Of a stretch of DNA of 64,000 bases, positions 52,510-61,147 are shown in pieces; position 1 is the stretch's first letter, and every line of letters begins with the position of its first letter. Under the pieces are notes generated by a model. It was not told the origin of the DNA. It did not search any database and saw nothing but the letters and a program-made list of their open reading frames with translations. A program made the position numbers and the translations under genes. Source of the stretch: Actinocrinis puniceicyclus (lineage in GTDB: Bacteria > Actinomycetota > Actinomycetes > Streptomycetales > Catenulisporaceae); assembly GCF_018283645.1 (NCBI RefSeq), contig NZ_JAGSXH010000002.1, positions 62,001 to 126,000 of the forward strand. Direction: 5' to 3'.

Positions 52510-53729
52510 TCGTGGATGTGACTCCCGGTGAACTCGCCGAGCGGGCCGCGAAGCTCGACGCGCTCAACCCGCTGGCGCACACCCGCGACCGGTTTCTGAT
52601 CCCGCCGGATCTGGTCTACCTCGACGGCAACTCGCTCGGCGTGCTGCCGGCGGCCGTGCCCGCGGCGCTCGAAGACGCGGTGCGCCGCCAGTGGGGCCGC
52701 GGCCTGATCTCCTCCTGGTTCGACGAGGGCTGGTGGGACGCGCCGTTGCGGATCGGCGACCGGATCGGCGCGCTGCTCGGCGCCGCGCCGGGCCAGGTGG
52801 TCACGGGCGACTCGACCTCGGTGCAGCTTTTCAACACGCTGACCGCGGCCGCCCGCCTGCGGCCGGATCGCAGGGTGCTGCTGACCGATCCGGGGCACTT
52901 CCCGACCGACGCCTACCTCACCGACTCGGTCGCTCAACTGCTCGGCCTTGAGGTGCGGCGCGTGCCTGCATCGCAGGTCGGCGCGGCGCTCGGTGAATAC
53001 GGCCGCGACGTGTGCGTGCTCTCCTATCCGGCCGTGGACTACCGCACCGGCGAACTATGGGACCTTTCCGCTGTCACCCGGGCCGCGCACGAAGCCGGGG
53101 CCGTGACGGTCTGGGACCTGTGCCACGCCGCCGGCGCGGTGCCTCTCGCGCTGGACGAAACAGGGGTCGATTTCGCGGTCGGGTGTACGTACAAGTACCT
53201 GTCCGGGGGCCCCGGATCGCCCGCGTACGTCTACATCGCGCGGCGCCATCACGCGGATGTCCGGCACCCGCTCACGGGCTGGCACGGCCACGCCGACCCC
53301 TTCGCGATGCAGGACGCGTACACCGCGGCCGAAGGGATCTCGCGGGCGCGCATCGGCTGCCCGCCGATGCTCTCGCTGCTCGCGCTGGAGGCCGCGCTCA
53401 CCGCGTTCGACGGCGTGGATCTGCGCGAGCTTCGGTCGGCCGGCCTGAGCCTGACGAGTTTCTTCATCGAGGCCTGCGACCTGCTGCTGGCGGGGCGGGG
53501 TTTCGAAGTGGCGACGCCGCGCGCGGCGTCGCGGCGCGGAAGCCAGGTGGCGCTGCGGCACCGCGACGCGGCCCGCCTCGTGCCCGAGTTGGCGCGGCGG
53601 CGGATCGTGGGCGACAAGCGCGAGCCGGACATCCTGCGCTTCGGCTTCAACGCGCTCTACAACACTCACGCCGACGCGCTCGCCGCGGTCAATGCTCTGA
53701 GAGAACTCACGATCGCCGTCACGGCGTGA
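52500..53729 (+). CDS. kynU: kynureninase
   Basis: A 409-residue PLP-dependent hydrolase that splits kynurenine into anthranilate and alanine. K232 in GCTYKYLSGGPGSPAYVY binds PLP, GDSTSVQLFNTLTAA and DLCHAAGAVPLAL supply phosphate and pyridine contacts, and RFGFNALYNTHAD is near the C-terminus. ATG 52500 overlaps the kynA stop by 10 bases; GTG 52512 is an alternative. With kynA it gives a route from tryptophan toward anthranilate, for catabolism or a secondary metabolite. Its 3' end overlaps the convergent DUF3592 gene by 11 bases. Confidence 0.95.
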   Translation: MGIVVDVTPGELAERAAKLDALNPLAHTRDRFLIPPDLVYLDGNSLGVLPAAVPAALEDAVRRQWGRGLISSWFDEGWWDAPLRIGDRIGALLGAAPGQVVTGDSTSVQLFNTLTAAARLRPDRRVLLTDPGHFPTDAYLTDSVAQLLGLEVRRVPASQVGAALGEYGRDVCVLSYPAVDYRTGELWDLSAVTRAAHEAGAVTVWDLCHAAGAVPLALDETGVDFAVGCTYKYLSGGPGSPAYVYIARRHHADVRHPLTGWHGHADPFAMQDAYTAAEGISRARIGCPPMLSLLALEAALTAFDGVDLRELRSAGLSLTSFFIEACDLLLAGRGFEVATPRAASRRGSQVALRHRDAARLVPELARRRIVGDKREPDILRFGFNALYNTHADALAAVNALRELTIAVTA

Positions 53730-54174
53730 GCGCGTGCACGGACAGCATGATGAACAGCGGCAAAGCGGCGAGTATGACCAGCACCGCGCCGGCGATCTGC
53801 TCGATCGTCCCGTAGGCGATGTTGGGCTCCTCGTCGGTACGCACGTGCGGCGGGCGGCCGCATCCGGCCATGACCTCCAGTTCGTCTCCGACGTGGTAAC
53901 TGTCCTGCGAGGTGCGGGCGAGCACGATCGTCTCGCGGTGGGTGGTCGCACCGATCTCGTACTCCACCACGATTCGTGCCGCGTCCGACGGGAACGCCTG
54001 CCCCGCGGGATGCCGGGGGATCGCCTCCACCACGCGGGCCGTCACGTGCGATCCGCGCTGGAGCAGCCGCCGTGAGCGGGTGAACTGGGAGCCGCACATC
54101 AGCGCCCCGGCGACAGCGGTGACGATGCTCGCTCCCGCTGCGATCACGAACGCCGCGACATGGCCCGCCGCCAC
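53719..54174 (-). CDS. DUF3592 membrane protein
   Basis: A 151-residue protein with an N-terminal transmembrane helix (about 5-28), an extramembrane domain including VTARVVEAIPRH and IVVEYEIGATTHRETI (the DUF3592 core), and a second transmembrane helix at the C-terminus (about 124-148). Its role is unknown. GTG 54174 has AGGAGG 6 bases upstream. Its 3' end overlaps kynU by 11 bases in convergent orientation. Confidence 0.8.
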   Translation of the reverse strand: MAAGHVAAFVIAAGASIVTAVAGALMCGSQFTRSRRLLQRGSHVTARVVEAIPRHPAGQAFPSDAARIVVEYEIGATTHRETIVLARTSQDSYHVGDELEVMAGCGRPPHVRTDEEPNIAYGTIEQIAGAVLVILAALPLFIMLSVHALTP

Positions 54175-54333
54175 GATCCGCCTCCTGGCGCAGAACCTCT
54201 TCGGTGACCTGTTGTCACGTTAGCGCGCAAAATCTTCCCCCGCATGATCGGGGGCTAAGAAAGCGTCCGTCCGAGGGCGCCCCTGGCTACCGTGCGGCGC
54301 TGCGGCGGCGCCGTGCCCGCGCCGTGGCGGCTG

Positions 54334-55011
54334 TTACGGCAGCCGCCAGTCGACGGGCTCGGCGCCCTGTCGTGCCAGCAGATCGTTCGCGCGGCTGAAC
54401 GGCCGGGAGCCGAAGAAACCCCGGTCCGCGGACATCGGGCTCGGGTGCGCGGATTCGATGCACGGTACGCCGGTGCCGAGCAGTGGCTTGACATCCCGGG
54501 CGTCGCGGCCCCACAGGATCGCCACCAGCGGGGTGCCGCGCTGCGCCAGAGCGCTGATGGCCTGCGCGGTCACCGCCTCCCAGCCCTTGCCGCGATGCGC
54601 TCCAGGCTTGCCGGGAGCGGTGGTCAGCGCCCTGTTGAGCAGGAGCACGCCGCGCTCGGTCCACGGCGTGAGGTCTCCGTTCGACGGTATGGGCAGGCGC
54701 AGGTCCTGGCTGTACTCGCGGAAGACGTTCACCAGGCTGGCGGGCAGCGGCTGCACGCCCGCGGCAACCGAGAAACAAAGCCCCACCGCGTGGCCGGGGG
54801 TGGGGTAAGGGTCCTGTCCCATGATCAGGACCCGCACCGACTCGAAGGGCTGCTGGAAGGCCCGCAGCACGTTCGAGCCCGCCGGGAGGTAGGTGCGGCC
54901 CGCAGCCACCTCCGCACGCAGGAAATCGCCCATGGCGGCGATCCGGTCGGCGACGGGCTCCAGGGCCTTCGCCCATCCGGGCTCCACGACTTCACTCAGG
55001 GGGCGCGCCAT
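54334..55011 (-). CDS. ung: uracil-DNA glycosylase
   Basis: A 225-residue family 1 UDG that removes uracil from DNA as the first step of base-excision repair. The catalytic water-activating D67 lies in GQDPYP, NVFREY precedes the uracil pocket, and H189 in HPSPMSA is the second catalytic loop. It is full length for the family. ATG 55011 is used. It is followed by short intergenic DNA and is downstream of the padR terminator region on the same strand. Confidence 0.96.
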   Translation of the reverse strand: MARPLSEVVEPGWAKALEPVADRIAAMGDFLRAEVAAGRTYLPAGSNVLRAFQQPFESVRVLIMGQDPYPTPGHAVGLCFSVAAGVQPLPASLVNVFREYSQDLRLPIPSNGDLTPWTERGVLLLNRALTTAPGKPGAHRGKGWEAVTAQAISALAQRGTPLVAILWGRDARDVKPLLGTGVPCIESAHPSPMSADRGFFGSRPFSRANDLLARQGAEPVDWRLP

Positions 55012-55042
55012 GGCGCATCACTGTACCCGGCCCGATACCGGG

Positions 55043-55082
55043 CCCGGGCCGGATCCGGGGATGCGGCCGGATCCGGCCCGGG
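55043..55082 (-). terminator. terminator after the PadR gene
   Basis: A perfect 14-bp stem (55043-55056 with 55069-55082) and 12-base loop lie 40 bases after the padR stop and upstream of ung. Confidence 0.7.
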
Positions 55083-55122
55083 CGAGCTGAAGCTGAGCTG
55101 AAGCGGCCTTGGGTGACCCGGC

Positions 55123-55908
55123 CTACTCGCCCGGCTCCGCATCGTGGGGCTCCTCGTCCGCGGCGAGGATCTTGTACAGCGACTGGCGCGCCTTGGTCAG
55201 CACTGCTCGCGCCTCCTCGCGCTGCGCGCCGCTGCCCACGTGCGTGACCTGCCGGTAGGCCATGATCAGCTGGGTGACCAGATCCCGGTCGCGTGCGAAC
55301 TCACCGAAGCGCTCACCCGGCCCGGCAGCCTCCTGCCAGAGCCGGGAGAGGTGTTCGGCGTGCTGCTCGGCATGCTCTCGGCCCGCCTCGGTCAGCGTGA
55401 ACAGCTTGCGCCCGCCCTCGCCGGCCTGCTCGATCAGGCCCTCGTCCTCAAGCTGCGCGAGCGCCGGGTACACCGAGCCGGAACTGGCCCGCCACGCCCC
55501 GTCGGTGCGCTGCTCGATCTCCTGGATGATCTGGTAGCCGTTGCGGGGTTCCTCGGCCAGCAGGGCGACGATCGCCGCGCGCACGTCGCCGCGCCCGGCC
55601 CGGCCGCGTCCGCGACGATGCCCGCGCGGACCGAACCCGGGGCCGTCCCAGAACTCGGGGCCGCCGAAACCGAAGGGGCCGGGCGGCACCGGGGGCAGCG
55701 GCGGGTTTCCGAAGCCGCCGCGCCGGCCGCGGCCATGGCCGCGATGCTCGTGCGGGCCTTCGTGGGGCTCCGGGTGCTCGCCGTGCTCCCAGCGTGCGTG
55801 CCGCTCCTCGCGGCCGCCCTGGTCGACACGGCCGCGCCGGTCCCGGCCCCGGCGCTCACGGAACGGGCCGTCCATGGGGAAGGAAGGGAAAGTCATCGTC
55901 ATCTCCAT
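55123..55908 (-). CDS. PadR-family transcriptional regulator
   Basis: A 261-residue regulator. The first ~105 residues are a low-complexity Arg/Gly/His/Pro tail (RGHGRGRRGGFGNPPLPPVPP) seen in many streptomycete PadR proteins. The winged helix follows (about 106-180): VRAAIVALLAEEPRNGYQII, SSGSVYPALAQLEDEGLI and KLFTLTEAGRE. A helical dimerisation tail ends the protein. The start is ambiguous: ATG 55908, 55902 and 55896 are in frame, and a near-consensus promoter runs into them. Autorepression through the CGATATATCG palindrome is likely. Target and inducer are unknown. Confidence 0.9.
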   Translation of the reverse strand: MEMTMTFPSFPMDGPFRERRGRDRRGRVDQGGREERHARWEHGEHPEPHEGPHEHRGHGRGRRGGFGNPPLPPVPPGPFGFGGPEFWDGPGFGPRGHRRGRGRAGRGDVRAAIVALLAEEPRNGYQIIQEIEQRTDGAWRASSGSVYPALAQLEDEGLIEQAGEGGRKLFTLTEAGREHAEQHAEHLSRLWQEAAGPGERFGEFARDRDLVTQLIMAYRQVTHVGSGAQREEARAVLTKARQSLYKILAADEEPHDAEPGE

Positions 55909-55909
55909 G

Positions 55910-55948
55910 ATAGTTTAAAGACTTACTCGACGTGTCAACGATATATCG
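55910..55948 (-). promoter_or_regulatory. padR promoter and operator palindrome
   Basis: On the minus strand TTGACA (55938-55933) and AACTAT (55915-55910) are 17 bases apart. The 10-bp palindrome CGATATATCG (55939-55948) abuts the -35 box. It is the most consensus-like promoter I found in the window. Confidence 0.75.
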
Positions 55949-56013
55949 CTAACTTTCGGTTCGCAAGTCCCGCAGGTCCCGCGCGGCCCCCGCCGCCCGT
56001 TAGGCTGGTACGG

Positions 56014-56712
56014 ATGTTCACCCAGGAGAAGGAATCGCAGGTCGCACCGCATATACGCACGTTCCATCCGCGTCGCGGCCGAATAGGCGCCGGGCGCGCG
56101 CAGGCTCTGGCCAGGCTCTGGCCGCAGTACGGCTACGAGATCGAGCCGGGCGGGCCGCCTTTCGACGCGGCCGCGCTGTTCGGGCGCCGCGCGCCGCTTG
56201 TGATCGAGATCGGCTGCGGCATGGGCGAGGCGGTGGCGGCCATGGCCGCGAGCGACCCGGGCCGCGACTACCTCGGCGTGGACGTGCACACGCCGGGCCT
56301 GGCCAACCTGCTGGCCACAGCCGAGCGCGGCGCGCTGCGCAACGTGCGCGCCGCCCGCGGCGACGCCGTCGAACTGCTCAGGGACCTGCTGGCGCCGGAC
56401 TCACTCGACGCCGTGCACGTCTTCTTCCCGGATCCGTGGCCCAAGGCCAGGCACCACAAGCGACGGATCATCCGGTCCGACGTCGTCGCCCTGATCCGCG
56501 GGCGGCTGCGCCCGGACGGAACGCTGCGCTGCGCGACCGACTGGGCGCCGTATGCGGCGCGGATGCTGGAAGTTCTGACCGCGGACGCGGGCTTGTCGAA
56601 CCGGCACGCCGGCTATGCGCCCCGGCCCGGCGACCGGCCGCAGACCAAGTTCGAGCGGCGCGCGCTGGCCGCCGGCCGACCGGTCTTCGACCTCGAATTC
56701 ACACGCCGGTGA
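56014..56712 (+). CDS. trmB: tRNA (guanine-46-N7)-methyltransferase
   Basis: A 232-residue SAM methyltransferase. VIEIGCGMGEAVAAMA is the SAM motif, YLGVDVHTPGLANLL follows, and HVFFPDPWPKARHHKRRII is the diagnostic TrmB block. The C-terminal RPQTKFERRA is conserved. It makes m7G46 in the variable loop of tRNA. ATG 56014 follows TAGGCT (56001-56006) by 7 bases with no ribosome site, fitting leaderless expression. It is divergent from padR. Confidence 0.95.
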   Translation: MFTQEKESQVAPHIRTFHPRRGRIGAGRAQALARLWPQYGYEIEPGGPPFDAAALFGRRAPLVIEIGCGMGEAVAAMAASDPGRDYLGVDVHTPGLANLLATAERGALRNVRAARGDAVELLRDLLAPDSLDAVHVFFPDPWPKARHHKRRIIRSDVVALIRGRLRPDGTLRCATDWAPYAARMLEVLTADAGLSNRHAGYAPRPGDRPQTKFERRALAAGRPVFDLEFTRR

Positions 56713-56883
56713 CCGGGCCCTGAGCGATGGTTTGGCAAGAATCGGCCAGGATGCCCGCTATGGACCCTTGCGCCGGGCCGGCGGTTTCCCGCGCGGCACG
56801 CGGGTACTCGGTCCGCACTGAACGCGGCCGGCACTCGTGCCAGCCGCGCGCATCGTTGGACGGCCGATTGGAGGATGGCAGGC

Positions 56884-57612
56884 ATGGGAGCGCACCGTGC
56901 CGAAACGGGATTGGCGCAGCGGCTTGTGGCGGCGGCCCGCTCGCTGCAACAGCAGGAATCGGTCGAGCAGACCTTCCGTGTCGTGGTGGACACCGCTCCC
57001 GAACTGGTCGATGCCGCAGAACATGCCGGGGTCACGGCGTTGCGCCGCGACCGAACCGTCCAGAGCCGCGCATATACCGGCGAATTGGCGCTGTTGCTCG
57101 ACGAGGTGCAGCGCGAGGAGGGAGAAGGGCCGTGTCTCGCGGCGGCGGAGCGGAACGTCGTCGTGCGCATCGACGACATGACGGCTGAGACGCGTTGGCC
57201 GAAATTCGCGGCTCGGGCCGCCGAACTGGGTGTGCGCAGCCTGATCTCCTGCGGCCTCGGTCTGGTCGACGGTTGGCGGGTCGCGCTCAACTTCCAAGCG
57301 CGCCGCCCCGGCGCCTTCGGAGGCGTGTCAGGGCAGGTCGCCGCGCTCTACGCAGAGCACGCCGCGCTCGCGCTGGGGAACGCGGCCACCGTCGACTCGC
57401 TGCGCGGCGCGATGAACCGGCGCCAGGCCATCGGCGAGGCGACCGGAATCCTCATGGAGCGCCACCGCACTGGTTCGGGGCATGCCTTCGGCCGGCTCGT
57501 ACGCGCATCGCAGCGACTGAACACCAAGCTCGGCGTCGTCGCGGAGTACGTCACGCTCACCGGCAAGGAGCCGGATCTGATCACGGCGGACGATCTGTCG
57601 CCAGCGCCCTGA
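56884..57612 (+). CDS. GAF-ANTAR RNA-binding regulator
   Basis: A 242-residue protein with a GAF sensor domain (about 10-160) and a C-terminal ANTAR domain (about 170-230, AMNRRQAIGEATGILMERH). ANTAR proteins bind paired hairpins in mRNA leaders and act as antiterminators. ATG 56884 has GGAGG 9 bases upstream; ATG 56875 is too close to it. The 3' end overlaps the convergent STAS gene by 32 bases. No ANTAR-type hairpin pair was recognised nearby. Confidence 0.9.
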   Translation: MGAHRAETGLAQRLVAAARSLQQQESVEQTFRVVVDTAPELVDAAEHAGVTALRRDRTVQSRAYTGELALLLDEVQREEGEGPCLAAAERNVVVRIDDMTAETRWPKFAARAAELGVRSLISCGLGLVDGWRVALNFQARRPGAFGGVSGQVAALYAEHAALALGNAATVDSLRGAMNRRQAIGEATGILMERHRTGSGHAFGRLVRASQRLNTKLGVVAEYVTLTGKEPDLITADDLSPAP

Positions 57613-57952
57613 GCGCGGCGTCCGGGCCCTCGTACACCGTCACCCGAGCTCCCGCCAGGTGCAGCAGCCGCTGCACCGGAGGGCTCGGTGCAACAACCGC
57701 GAATCGGTCGTGTGCGCGATGGACGGTCTGGAGCACGCGCAGCGCGGAGCAGTCGATGAAAGTGACCTGCGAGAGGTCGAGCAGCAGCGGGCGCCTGTCG
57801 CTGAACAGCGACGTCAGCGCGGCCAGCAGCCGGTCCCTGGTGGACAGGTCGATCTCGCCGCAGGCTGCGAGGACGGCCGCAGCGGTGTCGTCGCGCACTA
57901 CGCGGCAGTCGAACGGGCCTGAGTCGGCAGACGCGGGAGGGTCAAGCGGCAT
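57581..57952 (-). CDS. STAS-domain anti-sigma factor antagonist
   Basis: A 123-residue SpoIIAA/RsbV-like STAS protein. The VLAACGEIDLSTRDRLL start and VTFIDCSALRVL contain the conserved D-x-S, with Ser the site phosphorylated by an anti-sigma kinase. It would regulate a sigma factor by partner switching with an ATPase such as the one at 58126. ATG 57952 has GAGGGAG 5 bases upstream. Its 3' end overlaps the ANTAR gene. Confidence 0.92.
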   Translation of the reverse strand: MPLDPPASADSGPFDCRVVRDDTAAAVLAACGEIDLSTRDRLLAALTSLFSDRRPLLLDLSQVTFIDCSALRVLQTVHRAHDRFAVVAPSPPVQRLLHLAGARVTVYEGPDAALRALATDRPP

Positions 57953-58125
57953 GATGCGGCTCCCTCGACGACAGGAGCGGCGTCGTGCCCGGGACGTCCG
58001 GCTGCTTGCTCAACCGGGGCTGTCCGCTGGTCAGTATGCCATTTTTCGGGTTCGGGGGCGCCGCATCGCGCGCCGCGGCGGTCTCAGCCGGTTGGCGTGC
58101 TCATCCGGTCGCGGCGCCGAGCCGA

Positions 58126-58596
58126 TTACGACAAGTACCAGGTCGCCGTGTGCTGCGCCGGCGGCGCGAGAACGCACCATACGTCTTTGCCGCCGTGCAT
58201 GTCCGGCGTAACACCCCAGGACTGGGCGACCCGGGATACCAGGTCCAGACCGACCCCGCCGACCGTGCGCCGCGCCGTGGGGACCACCTGTGGCATGCCG
58301 CCGCCGTCGTCGTGCACGCGCAACAGCAGCCGGTCCGCGTCGACACGCAGTTCGACCTCGATCGCGGTCCCCGCGTCCGAATGCAGGACCGCGTTGCTGA
58401 CCAGCTCGCTGATCACCAACTGGGCCAGTTCGGCGAGCGGCTCCCGGTGCCAGGCCGCACAAGCCTCGGCGACCAGGTCGCGGGCACGCCGCGGCGCGGT
58501 CGTCTCCGGGTTCAGCCGAGCCAGCCGCCGTGGGGAAAGTTCCACCACACACTCCACACCTGTCGCACCACGCGCGGCGTCCTCCCCTCCGCGCAT
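58126..58596 (-). CDS. anti-sigma-like ATP-binding (HATPase) protein
   Basis: A 156-residue RsbW/SpoIIAB-type ATPase. The N-box is LAQLVISELVSNAVLHSDAG, the G1 region is VHDDGGGMP, and GGVGLDLVSRVAQSWG is the G2-like region. It probably phosphorylates a STAS antagonist such as its neighbour, and sequesters a sigma factor. The start is uncertain: ATG 58596, GTG 58557 and a TTG at 58665 are all in frame and none has a clear ribosome site. Same strand as the STAS gene, separated by 173 bp. Confidence 0.85.
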   Translation of the reverse strand: MRGGEDAARGATGVECVVELSPRRLARLNPETTAPRRARDLVAEACAAWHREPLAELAQLVISELVSNAVLHSDAGTAIEVELRVDADRLLLRVHDDGGGMPQVVPTARRTVGGVGLDLVSRVAQSWGVTPDMHGGKDVWCVLAPPAQHTATWYLS

Positions 58597-58728
58597 GCGC
58601 GTTGCGTACACGACCGCGTGCAAACCGGTCGTCGGGCCACGGCTGCCCGGTCGGGTCGGCCTCAAACGATGTGACCCGGGTGACGCGCTGACGATTGGTC
58701 CGATCGGTCCTTCAGGCGGCTTGATCCT

Positions 58729-59739
58729 TCAGGCAGCGCCGAGCAGGGTCTTGCGTAACCGGCGCACCGGGCTGTTCAGGCCGAAACGCTCGGCCAGAGC
58801 GTCCAGGCCGTCCGGGTCGGCCGGGGAGCGCGGCAACCTGGAATCGACGGCGACAGTCGGCGCGTCGACGCGGACCCGCACCACCTGTGGCGCCACGGCC
58901 AGATAATCGCGCGCCGCGGCGAGGCGACGGCGCGCAGCCGGCTTGATCGGGCTGCCCGGATCGTCGAGCGCCGTGAGGATCGCCGCCACCGAGCCGAACT
59001 CGGCCACCAGCGCGGCCGCGCTCTTCTCGCCGATTCCGGCCACCCCGGGCAACCCGTCGCTCGGGTCGCCGCGCAGCGTCGCGAAATCCGCGTAACCGCG
59101 TCCCGGGATGCCGTACTTGGCGACCAGGACGCCGTCGTCCACGACCTCGAGTTTGGACACTCCCCGCGCGATGTTCAGGACCCGCACGTCGCTTGCGTCG
59201 TCGACCAGCTGGTAAAGATCCCGGTCGCCGGTGACCACGTCGACCGGCCCTTCGTGCGCCGCGCAGTACGCGGCGATGGCGTCGTCGGCCTCGAACTGCT
59301 CCGCCCACCCGCGCGCGATCCCGAAAGCGTCGAGCACCGCCTCCAGCACCGGCACCTGGGGACCGAGCGCGTCCGGCACCACCTCGGCCGAGGCGCTCGC
59401 GGGCCGCCCGGTCACCGGGTCCTGCCCGCTCGGCCGATCGCCGTCCACCGCGCTGTCAACCGCGCTGTCAACCGCGCCGTCCGCGGGGACCTCCAGCACC
59501 CGATGTGCCTTGTACGACGGGATCGCCGCCACCCGGAACGCCGGCCGCCAGTCCGCGTCGAAGACCGCGATCAATCGGTCCGGCCGGTGGGCGGCGACCA
59601 GCGCCGAAATGAAGTCCACAGTTCCGCGCACCGCGTTGACCGGCATTCCGTCCGGAGCGGCGATCGACTCGGGCAGGCCGAAGAACGCCCGGAAGTAGAG
59701 CGTCGGGGTGTCGAGGAGCATCAGCCGGTCAGCCACCAC
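58729..59739 (-). CDS. 5'-3' exonuclease (PolI N-terminal/FEN-like)
   Basis: A 336-residue standalone 5' nuclease. LLDTPTLYFRAFFGLP opens the domain, AVFDADWRPAFRVAAIPSYKAHR and TGDRDLYQLVDD provide metal-binding acids, and GDPSDGLPGVAGIGEKSAAALV is the helix-hairpin DNA-binding motif. It may process flaps and RNA primers alongside PolI. A 12-bp triplicated repeat adds AVDS units in a loop near residues 86-97. GTG 59739 has GGGAGG 5 bases upstream; a second GTG at 59736 follows it. Confidence 0.9.
   Translation of the reverse strand: MVADRLMLLDTPTLYFRAFFGLPESIAAPDGMPVNAVRGTVDFISALVAAHRPDRLIAVFDADWRPAFRVAAIPSYKAHRVLEVPADGAVDSAVDSAVDGDRPSGQDPVTGRPASASAEVVPDALGPQVPVLEAVLDAFGIARGWAEQFEADDAIAAYCAAHEGPVDVVTGDRDLYQLVDDASDVRVLNIARGVSKLEVVDDGVLVAKYGIPGRGYADFATLRGDPSDGLPGVAGIGEKSAAALVAEFGSVAAILTALDDPGSPIKPAARRRLAAARDYLAVAPQVVRVRVDAPTVAVDSRLPRSPADPDGLDALAERFGLNSPVRRLRKTLLGAA
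59447..59482. repeat. 12-bp tandem triplication in the exonuclease gene
   Basis: Two exact ACCGCGCTGTCA units and a third with two mismatches encode AVDS repeats in a surface loop of the exonuclease. Confidence 0.8.
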
Positions 59740-59759
59740 ATCAGCCTCCCACACGCCAC

Positions 59760-60953
59760 CTACAGGAACGCGCGACCCTCGCCGCGGTACGTCGGTACCG
59801 TCGCCGTCACGCTGTCGTCCTGTACCAGGTGCAATTCGGCGAAGTGCTCGCACATCTCGCCCGCCTTCGCGTGCCGGAACCACACCCGGTCGCCGACCGC
59901 CAAGTTGTCCGCGGCCGCACCCAGCAGCGGGGTCTGTACCTCACCCGCCGCTTCTTGCGGGTCATAGCGAAGACCGGAGGGTAGATACGGCTGCGGTAAC
60001 CGGTCGGAGCCGGGTGGGCCCGACGCGATGTACCCGCCACCGAGCGCCGTGACGACTCCTGGACCGGGCCGCCGCACCACGGACAGCGCGAAGAGCGCCG
60101 CGGGTCTCCCGGTCACCGCCCGATATCCGTCGAACAACCGCGGCTGGAACAACCCCGAACCCGCGCCGATCTCGGTCACCGCGTCCTCGGCGGCCGTACG
60201 CTCGACCGAACCGGTGCCCCCGCCGTTGACGAACTCCAGCTGCGCGATCTCCTTGACCGCAGCCACGATCGCGGCCCGTCGCTCGGCCAGTTCCGCCATG
60301 CTGCCGCGCTGCATCGCGCGCACCGCCAAGGCGCGCGCGGGGCGTCCCGGCGGCGCGTCGCCGACCCCGGCGATCTGCGCCTCGTACGCCATCAGCCCGA
60401 CGAGCCGGAATCCGTGCCGGTCGGCGGCCTCGCGCGCCACCGCGGCTACGGCGGCGGGGGAGTGCAACGGCGATCTGCGCGCCCCCACCCGCATCCGTCC
60501 GCCGAGCGGACGCCACGAGGCGTCGATGTCCACGCAGACCCGGATCGGCGCTGCCTCCGCGACGTCGGCGGTGACCTTCTCGATCAGGTCGAGCTGCTCC
60601 GTCGAGTCGATCGTCACGGTGACCGCGTGCGCGGCGCGGGAATTCGCGGCGAGGCGCCGCAGTGCCGCGCGGTCGACCGTCGGATAGCCCACCAACACGT
60701 CGTCGAAGCCTGAGCCGGCCAGCCACAGGGCTTCCGGAAGGGTGAAGGCGAGCACCCCCGCGAAGCCGTCCAGCGCGAGTACCGCGCGCAGCACTTCCCG
60801 GCTGCGCACCGACTTCGAGGCGATTCTGATCGGCTTGCCCGCGGCGCGTCTGACCAGCTCCGTAGCGTTGTGGCGCAGGGCCGCCAGGTCCACGACCGCC
60901 AGCGCGGGATCCAGGTGCGCGGTGGCGTGGTTCAGGCGGTCCAGGTCGGTCAC
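59760..60953 (-). CDS. PLP-dependent amino acid aldolase/deaminase, alanine-racemase fold
   Basis: A 397-residue fold-type III PLP enzyme of the D-threonine aldolase / D-serine dehydratase-like family. K47 in IRIASKSVRS would bind PLP, FVNGGGTGSVERTA is near the phosphate, and the C-terminal AGEMCEHF (C368, H370) lies where this family binds zinc. It likely acts on a D- or beta-hydroxy amino acid; the exact reaction cannot be read from sequence. GTG 60953 is divergent from the mycosin-linked gene pair. Confidence 0.85.
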   Translation of the reverse strand: MTDLDRLNHATAHLDPALAVVDLAALRHNATELVRRAAGKPIRIASKSVRSREVLRAVLALDGFAGVLAFTLPEALWLAGSGFDDVLVGYPTVDRAALRRLAANSRAAHAVTVTIDSTEQLDLIEKVTADVAEAAPIRVCVDIDASWRPLGGRMRVGARRSPLHSPAAVAAVAREAADRHGFRLVGLMAYEAQIAGVGDAPPGRPARALAVRAMQRGSMAELAERRAAIVAAVKEIAQLEFVNGGGTGSVERTAAEDAVTEIGAGSGLFQPRLFDGYRAVTGRPAALFALSVVRRPGPGVVTALGGGYIASGPPGSDRLPQPYLPSGLRYDPQEAAGEVQTPLLGAAADNLAVGDRVWFRHAKAGEMCEHFAELHLVQDDSVTATVPTYRGEGRAFL

Positions 60954-60970
60954 ACGCCGAACCCTTGCAT

Positions 60971-60987
60971 ACCCGGGTCGCCCGGGT
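60971..60987. promoter_or_regulatory. palindromic operator-like site
   Basis: A perfect ACCCGGG-TCG-CCCGGGT inverted repeat lies in the divergent spacer between the PLP enzyme and the mycosin-linked gene. A TAAGGT box at 61086-61091 could be the -10 element for the plus-strand gene. Confidence 0.4.
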
Positions 60988-61147
60988 AAGACCGATTAGA
61001 TCCCGGAAAGGTATCGACCTGATGACCTCCCTTCGGGCCCGCGTCCGGTCGGCTCAACCGGCTGTCCGACCCCCTTGGGTTGCACTAAGGTTCAACCTGA
61101 TCAAAGCCGCCGGTCGGTGTGCCGGGGTAACAGAACTGGGGGCGATC

